The notes under the pieces were generated by a model. That model was not told the DNA's origin and did no database searches. It saw nothing but the letters and a program-made list of their open reading frames with translations. Of a stretch of DNA of 6,958 bases, positions 1 through 6,913 are shown in pieces. Both the position numbers and the translations under genes were made by a program. Position 1 is the first letter of the stretch, and the number at the start of each line of letters is the position of its first letter. The stretch spans positions 1-6,958 of the forward strand of contig CAYOJD010000141.1 in assembly GCA_964404205.1 (NCBI GenBank), read 5' to 3'. This stretch comes from CAZWBR01 sp964404205. Lineage in GTDB: Bacteria; Bacteroidota; Bacteroidia; Bacteroidales; Prolixibacteraceae.

Positions 1-55
1 GATAGAGTACAGATAGAGTACAGATAGAGTACAGATAGAGTACAGATAGAGTACA
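1..55. repeat. 11-bp tandem repeat, five perfect copies
   Basis: The unit GATAGAGTACA occurs five times head to tail without a mismatch, starting at base 1, so the array probably continues beyond the left edge. On the plus strand the unit meets a TAG in every frame, so it is not coding there. On the minus strand (TGTACTCTATC) no frame of the repeat contains a stop, and it would read as an 11-residue repeat, but no start or flanking gene supports translation. The 11-bp period is close to one helical turn, so iteron-like protein binding is possible. A slippage-prone intergenic microsatellite is equally possible. The function is unknown. Confidence 0.95.
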
Positions 56-294
56 CAAACCCTGCCATTTGTCCTTTTTAAAAAAAGTATTGTGCCCGCA
101 TGCTTATCTGGAAAACCGCAATCCGATGGAGAGATCTAAATGTGATAGATTTTCGTAGTTTTCTCTTTCCGGTTTGATGGTCGTTGTGGTTGAACCATTG
201 TCTTAAAATACCCATTACATAATATCGACAAAAAAGAGGGTGTCGAAAATTCAGATTGCAGTCAGGATTGATAAACCGATCCCATTCCCGTCAT
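56..294. other. Intergenic stretch with no supported gene
   Basis: This AT-rich stretch lies between the tandem repeat and the GH3 terminator. I find no convincing gene, RNA or promoter in it. The longest small reading frame noticed is on the minus strand from an ATG at 213-215 to a TAA at 78-80 (45 codons, basic, no recognisable motif), which is probably chance. A weak inverted repeat, TCGACA at 225-230 against TGTCGA at 241-246 with a 10-base loop, has too short a stem to interpret. Confidence 0.6.
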
Positions 295-334
295 TATAAA
301 AGAAAGGTTTCACCATTTCGGTGAAACCCTTTCT
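295..334 (-). terminator. Rho-independent terminator of the GH3 gene
   Basis: The arms at 301-314 and 320-334 pair almost perfectly (AGAAAGGTTTCACC with GGTGAAACCCTTTCT, one bulged base) around a 5-base loop. Read on the minus strand, the stem is followed by a T-rich tail, TTTCTTTTAT. The hairpin lies about 40 bases past the GH3 stop codon, where a terminator for that transcript is expected. Confidence 0.75.
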
Positions 335-371
335 AATCATTTATCATTTCTGCAGAAACAGACAATGGTTA

Positions 372-2333
372 TTAGCGATAACTCAGCCCGTCACCAAAGT
401 GAAAGAGCGGATTTTCAGAATCAAAAGGCATATCCTCTTTCTGGTTTTTGACCGCTTCCATCGATGAAGGCATTTCGAACGGCAGTTTGGCCGTTGGATT
501 AAAATCGCCAAAAACAATATCGAGCAGTGCATCGTCGTAACAGCCAAAGTCGCCCAGCAAGGCTACTGCATTCGAAGCGATTTCGGGCACTACTGCCGGC
601 CGGTCGAGATAGAGGCAGACAACGGTTGGTTTGGCTGCCATAATCTTTTGGATTCGGGCCAGTACTGCCCCGTCGAAATTGAGCCGTCCCTGATGGAACA
701 TCCGCTCGACCATATCGCCGTTGCGCGGTTCCCAGGGGGTTTGCAGGTGCAGGACAGCCATATCGGCATCGGCCACACTATCGACAACCGTAGCATAGCG
801 ACCGGCTATTTCGCGATCGATATTTTCGACATAGATTTTGATATTTTTCTTTAGCGGCAACACATAGGTGCTATCGGCTTCCATTTTGTTTTTCAGCAGG
901 ACTATCGATTTGCGCTGGGCCAGTTTCCCTTTTTCGACAAATTCATGGTTGCCCACCACCGATTCAACGATATCGACATCGACATAGGGATTGTCAAAAA
1001 GCCCCATTTTGAATTTAGCCCTCAGCAACCTGCGCACTGACTCGTCGATACGTGCTTCGGTGATTTCGCCATCGCGCACCAGTTCGAGCAGTTCGTCGGT
1101 ATTGCTGTTGCCGCCAAACTGGTCAACACCGGCATCGACCACCTTTTTGACACGCTGTTTTACGGTCAGGTTTTCGACACCCCAGCTTTTAGGTTCCATA
1201 AACTCGATACCCAGTATGCCGAAACCTTCGATAATGCCCCAGTCGGTACACACAATACCATCGTATTGGTACTCCTTGCGCAACAGGTCGGCGATAATTT
1301 CCTTGTTGAAACTCATGCCCACATCTTCGCCGGTTTGTCCCACAGCCACACCGTAATAAGGCATCACCATAGCGGCACCGGCCTCGAAAGCAGCTTTAAA
1401 AGGAATCAAGTGATGATCGAAATTGTTGCCCGGATATTGTTGATCTTTTCCGTAGCTGAAGTGGGCATCTTCGCCTCTCCCCTGCGGACCGCCGCCCGGC
1501 CAGTGTTTCACCATGCAGGCTACACTGGCGGCACCAAAAATATCGCCCTGAAAACCATAAATATAAGCAGCAGTCATTCGGGCAGAAAGGGCGGCATCTT
1601 CGCCAAAAGTGCCGTTGATACGTGCCCAACGGGGTTCGGTCGCCAGGTCGGCCATCGGATGTAAGGCGGTACGTATACCTACTGCACGATATTCCTGGTT
1701 GGCGATACGGCCAAATTCGGCTACCAGGGCCGAATCGCCGGTAGCAGCCAATCCAATGGGTTCGGGCCATTTGGAAAAGTCGCTGCCCAAAAGATCGGTT
1801 CCTATGAAATTTGAGATCCCGTGACGGGGGTCAGAGCTGATGGTCAACGGGATACCGAGCCGGGTTTGTTCGGCCAGCTTCTGGATGGCGTTATACCATT
1901 GCGCCAGCAGTTTCGATTTCGGTATCGCGAAAAGGTTAAAATGGTTGAGTTTCCTGGTCGCAATAATATCGTAAGCCGAATAGATATTCAATGCCATAAT
2001 ATCGAGTTTGCCCAGTACCTCGCCCTTTTTGCCTACGCCAATTGGCGGGTGCCACATCATCCCCACCTTCTCTTCAATTGTCATTTGCAAAAGGATGTCG
2101 TTTACACGGGCTTCGATATCCTGACGGCTATCTTCGTAAGTATCGAGTTTACCGTTCTTGTTCAGGTCGCGGTACTGAAAACCGTTGTCAGTCAGTACGG
2201 ACACCTCGGCCAGCTGCTTTTTGGCCTTGGCATTGATAATGGCATAATAGCTATTGAAAACGATTATCCCAATGATGATGACACCCAGAATAGAGAGCAG
2301 AAAGATGCCTGCAATTTTAAACAGTTTTTTCAT
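372..2333 (-). CDS. Membrane-anchored glycoside hydrolase family 3 (beta-glucosidase-like)
   Basis: This is a 653-residue GH3 enzyme, predicted to remove terminal beta-linked sugars (glucose, xylose or N-acetylhexosamine; the specificity is not readable). Residues 5-27 form one hydrophobic segment after a Lys-rich start with no clear cleavage site or lipobox, which suggests an inner-membrane anchor with the enzyme in the periplasm. A calcium-loop-like motif, DLNKNGKLDTYED (56-68), precedes the barrel, as is common in GH3 proteins of this type. GH3 landmarks seen are SSDPRHG (166-172), KHWPG (276-280) and VCTDW (361-365), where Asp364 is the expected nucleophile. The second alpha/beta domain follows (about 470-620), and the protein ends at FGDGLSYR, so the C-terminal fibronectin-type-III domain found in longer GH3 enzymes is absent. 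The acid/base residue was not assigned. The gene is divergent from the sulfatase pair and has its own terminator. The family call is firm; the substrate is unknown. Confidence 0.92.
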   Translation of the reverse strand: MKKLFKIAGIFLLSILGVIIIGIIVFNSYYAIINAKAKKQLAEVSVLTDNGFQYRDLNKNGKLDTYEDSRQDIEARVNDILLQMTIEEKVGMMWHPPIGVGKKGEVLGKLDIMALNIYSAYDIIATRKLNHFNLFAIPKSKLLAQWYNAIQKLAEQTRLGIPLTISSDPRHGISNFIGTDLLGSDFSKWPEPIGLAATGDSALVAEFGRIANQEYRAVGIRTALHPMADLATEPRWARINGTFGEDAALSARMTAAYIYGFQGDIFGAASVACMVKHWPGGGPQGRGEDAHFSYGKDQQYPGNNFDHHLIPFKAAFEAGAAMVMPYYGVAVGQTGEDVGMSFNKEIIADLLRKEYQYDGIVCTDWGIIEGFGILGIEFMEPKSWGVENLTVKQRVKKVVDAGVDQFGGNSNTDELLELVRDGEITEARIDESVRRLLRAKFKMGLFDNPYVDVDIVESVVGNHEFVEKGKLAQRKSIVLLKNKMEADSTYVLPLKKNIKIYVENIDREIAGRYATVVDSVADADMAVLHLQTPWEPRNGDMVERMFHQGRLNFDGAVLARIQKIMAAKPTVVCLYLDRPAVVPEIASNAVALLGDFGCYDDALLDIVFGDFNPTAKLPFEMPSSMEAVKNQKEDMPFDSENPLFHFGDGLSYR

Positions 2334-2505
2334 TGTTCAGATTTTTGCCGTTAAGTTAATGAATGGAGAACAAGGTTGAAAATATCAGTTTTAAAACATA
2401 AAAACATTGAAACAGAAGAAAAGTAAAGATTCGGGCAGCAAAAAATGGGATAAATATTAATTTTACCCGTGAACAACGATTGAGTACTAAAACCCAACAC
2501 ACTAC
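2334..2505. promoter_or_regulatory. Divergent intergenic region between GH3 and the sulfatase operon
   Basis: These 172 bases separate two outward-facing genes and should hold the promoters for both. The stretch is distinctly AT-rich. I looked for the Bacteroidota pattern (TTTG near -33, TAnnTTTG near -7). The nearest plus-strand match is TAATTTTA at 2458-2465, with only a poor, badly spaced upstream partner, so neither promoter is placed with confidence. No inverted repeat that would mark an operator stood out. An in-frame TAA at 2488-2490 fixes ATG 2506 as the sulfatase start. Confidence 0.45.
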
Positions 2506-4083
2506 ATGAACAGCCGAATTGCACAAAAATGGCTTGCTGCCGCTTTGGCCGGCAGTAGTCTGGCAACCCTTTCGGGGTGTCAGCAACATGATGAAAAGGC
2601 ACAACGCCCCAATATCATCTTTATCATGACTGACGATCATGCCTTTCAGGCCATTAGCGCCTATGGTGACAGGTTAAAGGACATTGCCCCAACACCCAAT
2701 ATCGACCGGGTAGCCCAACAGGGGATGATTTTCAACCGTTGTCTGGTAACCAACTCCATTTGTGGTCCGTCAAGGGCCACTATCCTGACCGGAAAGTACA
2801 GCCATATCAACGGTTTTGTATCGAACGAGGCCAACGATTTTGACGGTTCACAGCAAACTTTTCCCAAACTGCTGCAGCAAACAGGGTATACCACAGCGGT
2901 AATTGGCAAATGGCACCTGGGTTCGCCACCTACCGGGTTCGACCACTGGGATATCCTTCCCGGACAAGGCAGTTATTACAATCCCGATTTTTTAAACCCA
3001 TCGGGGCAGTATCGCGAAACGGGATATGTCACCGATATTATCACCCGGAAATCGTTGGAATATCTGGACAAAGCACAACAATCGGGCAAACCCTTTATGC
3101 TGATGATGCACCACAAAGCGCCCCATCGCGAATGGTTTCCCAACATCAAATACCTCAACCGGTTCAAAGGGGTTGACTTTCCGATACCCGAAACACTGTT
3201 TGACGATTATACCGGTCGCGGGAGTGCAGCCCATGCGCAGGATATGACCATCGATAAAACCATGCGGCTGGCCGAAGATTTAAAGATATGGAACGACACC
3301 TTATCGCCGGCATGGAAATATCTGATTGGCCGCATGGATGCCAATCAGCGCAAGGCATGGAACGCGGTTTATGATTCAATCATGACCGATTTCGAACAAA
3401 AAGACCCGCAAGGTGCCGATTTGGTGAAGTGGAAATACAACCGCTATATGAACGACTACCTGGCCTGTATCCAGTCGGTCGACGAAAGTGTTGGACAAGT
3501 GCTCGATTACCTGAAAGCCAACGGGCTCGACAAAAACACAATTGTAGTCTACACTTCCGATCAGGGATTCTATCTGGGCGAGCACGGCTGGTTCGACAAG
3601 CGGTTTATGTACGACGAATCGTACCGTACGCCATTGATGATATCATGGCCGGGGGTCACAGTACCCGGCGCTGTGAACAGCGATCTGGTATCGAATCTCG
3701 ACTTTGCTGAAACCTTTCTGGATGCCGCCGGAGTGGCAGTTCCCGATGACATGCAGGGCAAAAGCCTGAAACCGGTATTGGCTGGTAAAACACCCGCCGA
3801 CTGGAGAAAGGCGCACTACTACCACTATTACGAGTATCCGGGTGCCCACAGTGTAAAACGCCACTACGGCATCAGCAATTCGCGCTATAAACTGATGCAC
3901 TTTTATTACGTTACGGACGAATGGGAAATGTATGATTTGTATCGCGATCCGCATGAGATGAAAAACATTTACAACAATCAGGCCTATGCCGATGTGCAGC
4001 AACAGTTACACCGGCAACTCGACTCGATTCGGACGGTATACCACGACAGCGAAGCTTCGGCCAAATCATTTCTGCCCCAATAA
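2506..4083 (+). CDS. Cys-type sulfatase lipoprotein (S1 family)
   Basis: This 525-residue formylglycine sulfatase hydrolyses a sulfate ester on a sugar. The N-terminus is a lipoprotein signal peptide with lipobox LSGC, so Cys25 would be lipidated. The signature CGPSRATILTG (86-96) has Cys86 as the residue converted to formylglycine and Arg90 beside it. Other S1 landmarks are Asp43-Asp44 and Asp352-Gln353 (calcium ligands), GKWHLG (Lys135, His137), HKAPH (Lys204, His207) and Lys365 after GEHGWFD. The C-terminal part (about 430-515) matches the usual small sulfatase C-terminal domain. From memory, the HKAPHREW and QGFYLGEHGWFDKRF stretches resemble Bacteroidota sulfatases annotated as N-acetylglucosamine-6-sulfatase-like (possibly subfamily S1_11), but this is not certain. 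An in-frame stop 16 bases upstream makes ATG 2506 the only plausible start. It is first in a two-gene operon. Confidence 0.95.
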   Translation: MNSRIAQKWLAAALAGSSLATLSGCQQHDEKAQRPNIIFIMTDDHAFQAISAYGDRLKDIAPTPNIDRVAQQGMIFNRCLVTNSICGPSRATILTGKYSHINGFVSNEANDFDGSQQTFPKLLQQTGYTTAVIGKWHLGSPPTGFDHWDILPGQGSYYNPDFLNPSGQYRETGYVTDIITRKSLEYLDKAQQSGKPFMLMMHHKAPHREWFPNIKYLNRFKGVDFPIPETLFDDYTGRGSAAHAQDMTIDKTMRLAEDLKIWNDTLSPAWKYLIGRMDANQRKAWNAVYDSIMTDFEQKDPQGADLVKWKYNRYMNDYLACIQSVDESVGQVLDYLKANGLDKNTIVVYTSDQGFYLGEHGWFDKRFMYDESYRTPLMISWPGVTVPGAVNSDLVSNLDFAETFLDAAGVAVPDDMQGKSLKPVLAGKTPADWRKAHYYHYYEYPGAHSVKRHYGISNSRYKLMHFYYVTDEWEMYDLYRDPHEMKNIYNNQAYADVQQQLHRQLDSIRTVYHDSEASAKSFLPQ

Positions 4084-4095
4084 TACCTATTTGAA

Positions 4096-5523
4096 ATGTC
4101 ACATATACATCCGTCGCTGCTATTGTCAGGCACTACAGGTGCGCTTTTGTTGTCAGCCGTATGTCAGGCTGAAGAACCAAAACCGTTACGGCCCAATATT
4201 ATATACATTATGGCCGACGACATGGGATATGCCAATCTGGGCTGTTATGGTGCCAAACGGATAAAGACTCCCCATATCGACAGGCTGGCAGCCGAAGGGA
4301 TCAGGTTTACCCATCACTATTCAGGCACATCAGTTTCAGCCCCTTCGCGCTGTTCACTGATGACCGGGCTAACCACCGGCCACTGTCAGATTAGGGGAAA
4401 CCTGCAATGGGAACCCTACGGACAACTGCCGCTGGCCGAAGGAACCGTAACCGTTGCCGCCAAACTGAAAGAAGCCGGTTACCGTACCGCCCTCATCGGC
4501 AAATGGGGACTTGGTGTTGAAGGCACCTCGGGCGATCCGCTAAAACAGGGTTTCGACTACTATTACGGCTATCTCTGTCAGGTATTGGCCCACAACCAAA
4601 GCCCGGAGTATTTGATGGAGAACGGGATAAAAATCCCGACCGGCAATGTGGTGCAATGGGATAATCCCAACAGTTGGGCCAAAGGGTTGGGAAGCTTTCC
4701 ACTGATAAAAAAACACTTTTCTCAGGAACTCTTTACCGCGAAAGCACTGCAGTTTATTGAGCAGAACCGCCAGACTCCCTTCTTCCTCTATTTCCCGGTA
4801 GTGGTTCCGCACGACAATGGCGAAGCACCCAAAGGGAAACGCTATTCCGATATTCCCTCATTCGCCCCTTACGAAAATGAGCCCTGGAGCGATAGTGAAA
4901 AAGGTTTTGCCGCCATGATTACCTATCTCGACCAGGAAGTTGGCAAAATCATCAATCGGCTCGATGAGCTTGGGCTTAGCCGGAACACCCTGATCATTTT
5001 TACAAGCGACAACGGAGGCGACAGTCCCGATGGTTTTCACAACGAAAGCAACCTTCCTTTCAGAGGCCATAAACGTGACCTTTACGAAGGAGGAATAAGG
5101 GTTCCGTTAATTGCACGCTGGAGCGGGACCATCGCCCCGGGAGGTGTAAGCAGCCACCCATCAGCCTTCTGGGACTTTATGCCTACCGCTTGCGAACTGG
5201 CAGGAGCCGCAACTCCCGCTATTGGCGACGGAATTAGTTATCTGCCCGAGCTGCTGGGAAAGCAACAACCTCAACACGATAGTTTCTATTTCGAATTCCA
5301 CGAAATGGGCGGAAAACAGGCCATTGTCCGGCATGGATGGAAATGTATCAGGCTGCATACCAAAGAGGGCGACAAGATGGTTACCGAACTCTATCACCTC
5401 GACAATGATCCTACAGAATCAATCAACCTTGCGGATAAATATCCCGACAAAGTTGCCCGTCTGGTAGCATTGATGGAAAAAAGCCGCAGTGAGAACAGCC
5501 ATTTCAACCTATTTGGAGAATAG
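4096..5523 (+). CDS. Ser-type sulfatase, secreted (S1 family, arylsulfatase-like)
   Basis: This is a 475-residue sulfatase whose signature reads SAPSRCSLMTG (81-91): Ser81 (codon TCA) stands where Cys is usual. Such Ser-type enzymes are active after oxidation of Ser to formylglycine by an anSME, which is encoded next door. Other conserved residues are Asp41-Asp42 and Asp305-Asn306 (calcium ligands), Arg85, Lys136, His239 in VPHD, and Lys326 in GHKRD. The usual GKWHLG is GKWGLG (136-140), a variant I recall from related arylsulfatase groups. Residues 1-25 look like a signal peptide cleaved after Gln-Ala. The Cys at position 23 is in a poor lipobox (SAVC), so a soluble periplasmic enzyme is more likely than a lipoprotein. 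The gene starts 12 bases after the first sulfatase's stop, in the same frame, which implies co-transcription. The sulfated sugar is not identifiable; galactose or N-acetylgalactosamine sulfates are guesses from resemblance. Confidence 0.95.
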   Translation: MSHIHPSLLLSGTTGALLLSAVCQAEEPKPLRPNIIYIMADDMGYANLGCYGAKRIKTPHIDRLAAEGIRFTHHYSGTSVSAPSRCSLMTGLTTGHCQIRGNLQWEPYGQLPLAEGTVTVAAKLKEAGYRTALIGKWGLGVEGTSGDPLKQGFDYYYGYLCQVLAHNQSPEYLMENGIKIPTGNVVQWDNPNSWAKGLGSFPLIKKHFSQELFTAKALQFIEQNRQTPFFLYFPVVVPHDNGEAPKGKRYSDIPSFAPYENEPWSDSEKGFAAMITYLDQEVGKIINRLDELGLSRNTLIIFTSDNGGDSPDGFHNESNLPFRGHKRDLYEGGIRVPLIARWSGTIAPGGVSSHPSAFWDFMPTACELAGAATPAIGDGISYLPELLGKQQPQHDSFYFEFHEMGGKQAIVRHGWKCIRLHTKEGDKMVTELYHLDNDPTESINLADKYPDKVARLVALMEKSRSENSHFNLFGE

Positions 5524-5568
5524 GAGAACCCAGACAACGGGAGTACTGTTCGAATTGGCCGCGAAGCG

Positions 5569-6780
5569 CTATGGTTTGACAAAATCGCTGAAGGCATGGT
5601 AATTTCCACCTGTGCGCCAACGTTCCTCCATATCGGCTTGTTTCTGCTTCCACCGGGTGGCCAGTTCCCGGAGGATGGCATCGGCATGTTCGAAAAACAT
5701 CTGATAAGAGAGGCAGAAACGGGGTTGTCGCTGGTCTGACGGATCTTTCACCCTGTCTTTGATACACCCCCCGAAACATTTGCTGTACCAAGGGCAAAAC
5801 CTGCACTTTCGCAGAAGCAATGTCTTGGCTTTGCCAAACTCCTGTTGCTTCTTCGAATGAAGCATATCGATAATCCTCCCCTGACGGATATTGCCTAACC
5901 GGTGGCGCGGTTCGACAAAAAAATCGCACGAATAGACATTTCCGTTGTGTTCGGCCACCACATAGGGAGCGCACTCTTTCATCAGGGTACATTCGGGCGA
6001 TTCAAACCCTGCATAACTGTAAAAAACCGATTCGAAATGACGGATGGAGGTGGTGGGTTCGCCATCGCGAAAATCGTTCATCCACAAATCGAAAAGGGAA
6101 ATCAGAAACGCCCCGTACTGCTTATCGCCCAGCGAGAAAGGAGCTGCTTTCGACGGGTCGTTTTTATCGGTCTCTACTATCGGGATAAACTGCATCCAAT
6201 TCAGCCCAAGCGATTTGTAATAGTGATAGAGTTCTTCGGCATATTGCGACGAATAGTCGGTAATGCAGCACATGGCGTTGACCGCCACCCCTTCGGCAAG
6301 CAACATTTTGGCTACAGCCTCCACCTTTTCGTGCGTGGGATGTTCACCCTTATCGAGCCTGTAGCGGTTGTGAATATGTGCCGGGCCGTCGAGCGACAGC
6401 CCCACCAGCCAGTCGTATTGTTTGAAAAAACGTGCCCATTCGATATCAAGTAATATTCCGTTGGTTTGAAAAGCATTTCCAACCGATTGTCCGCGACCAT
6501 ATTTCTGTTCCAATGCAATAGCTTTGCGATAGAAATCGAGCCCCATAAGTGCAGGTTCGCCCCCTTGCCACGCAATCGAAACCGCATCGCCCGACTGTTG
6601 CATCACCTGACGAACCAGCTCTTCCAACACGTCATCCGTCATGCGGTGGGTTTGGCTTTCAGGAAAAAGTTGCGCTTTATCGAGATAAAAACAGTACGAA
6701 CAGCCCAGATTACAATCGGGCCCCGAAGGCTTAACCAGTATTGAGTTGAATGGCTTGTATCCTGACGGCATATTCGGCAT
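5569..6780 (-). CDS. Anaerobic sulfatase-maturating enzyme (radical SAM, SPASM domain)
   Basis: This cytoplasmic enzyme oxidises the active-site Cys or Ser of unfolded sulfatases to formylglycine without oxygen. With the start at 6780 it has 403 residues, close to the usual length. The radical SAM motif CNLGCSYC supplies Cys23, Cys27 and Cys30 for the SAM-binding cluster. GGEP (73-76) and SLDGP (129-133) follow. The SPASM region has Cys264, 270, 285, 326, 329, 335, 339 and 356, with spacing that matches, as I remember it, the two auxiliary clusters of the Clostridium perfringens enzyme. Asp286 after Cys285 corresponds to that enzyme's proposed catalytic base. An ATG 96 bases further upstream is in frame, but it would add a hydrophobic stretch unlike the family and lies in the loop of a terminator hairpin, so I reject it. 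ATG 6771 is another possible start. The gene converges on the sulfatase operon with a 45-base gap. Confidence 0.94.
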   Translation of the reverse strand: MPNMPSGYKPFNSILVKPSGPDCNLGCSYCFYLDKAQLFPESQTHRMTDDVLEELVRQVMQQSGDAVSIAWQGGEPALMGLDFYRKAIALEQKYGRGQSVGNAFQTNGILLDIEWARFFKQYDWLVGLSLDGPAHIHNRYRLDKGEHPTHEKVEAVAKMLLAEGVAVNAMCCITDYSSQYAEELYHYYKSLGLNWMQFIPIVETDKNDPSKAAPFSLGDKQYGAFLISLFDLWMNDFRDGEPTTSIRHFESVFYSYAGFESPECTLMKECAPYVVAEHNGNVYSCDFFVEPRHRLGNIRQGRIIDMLHSKKQQEFGKAKTLLLRKCRFCPWYSKCFGGCIKDRVKDPSDQRQPRFCLSYQMFFEHADAILRELATRWKQKQADMEERWRTGGNYHAFSDFVKP

Positions 6781-6856
6781 TGATAGTTGATGCCGAAAAT
6801 AACGGAAAGCCGGGACTATTTTACTGGTTACCACCAAAAACTTCAGCAATGGCAGC

Positions 6857-6888
6857 AAAATAAAAAAGTCTGCCATCGGGCAGACTTT
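6857..6888 (-). terminator. Rho-independent terminator of the gene entering from the right
   Basis: A perfect 10-bp stem pairs AAAGTCTGCC (6865-6874) with GGCAGACTTT (6879-6888) around a 4-base loop. On the minus strand the stem runs into TTTTTTATTTT, a strong U-tract. It lies 25 bases beyond the TAG of the partial minus-strand gene, so it most likely ends that transcript before the maturase gene. The tail on the plus strand is weaker. The ATG at 6874-6876 overlaps the stem and loop. Confidence 0.82.
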
Positions 6889-6913
6889 GCTTTTGTAACA
6901 GTCAAATAATAAC

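Noticed and set aside
1..55. CRISPR array at the left edge
   Set aside because: The repeats are 11 bp and directly abutting, with no spacers.
78..215. 45-codon minus-strand small frame left of the GH3 terminator
   Set aside because: No motif, no clear promoter, and a length expected by chance in intergenic DNA.
225..246. Inverted repeat TCGACA/TGTCGA as an operator or terminator
   Set aside because: Only six pairs with a ten-base loop and no T-tract or nearby promoter; compatible with chance.
1821..2354. 177-codon plus-strand open frame opposite the start of the GH3 gene
   Set aside because: It is antisense to well-supported GH3 sequence and its translation resembles no protein family I recognise.
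4162..4164. Cys23 of the second sulfatase as a lipoprotein cysteine
   Set aside because: The preceding residues are Ala-Val, and Val directly before the Cys does not fit a lipobox.
4351..4353. Cys86 in the second sulfatase as the formylglycine residue
   Set aside because: It follows the SAPSR core and is not itself followed by xPSR; Ser81 aligns with the modified position.
5504..5992. 162-codon minus-strand open frame overlapping the maturase 3' half
   Set aside because: It overlaps in another frame the region encoding the conserved SPASM cysteines, and it also runs into the sulfatase end.
5902..6453. 183-codon plus-strand open frame inside the maturase gene
   Set aside because: It lies wholly opposite the radical SAM and SPASM coding sequence; a shadow of that gene's codon use.
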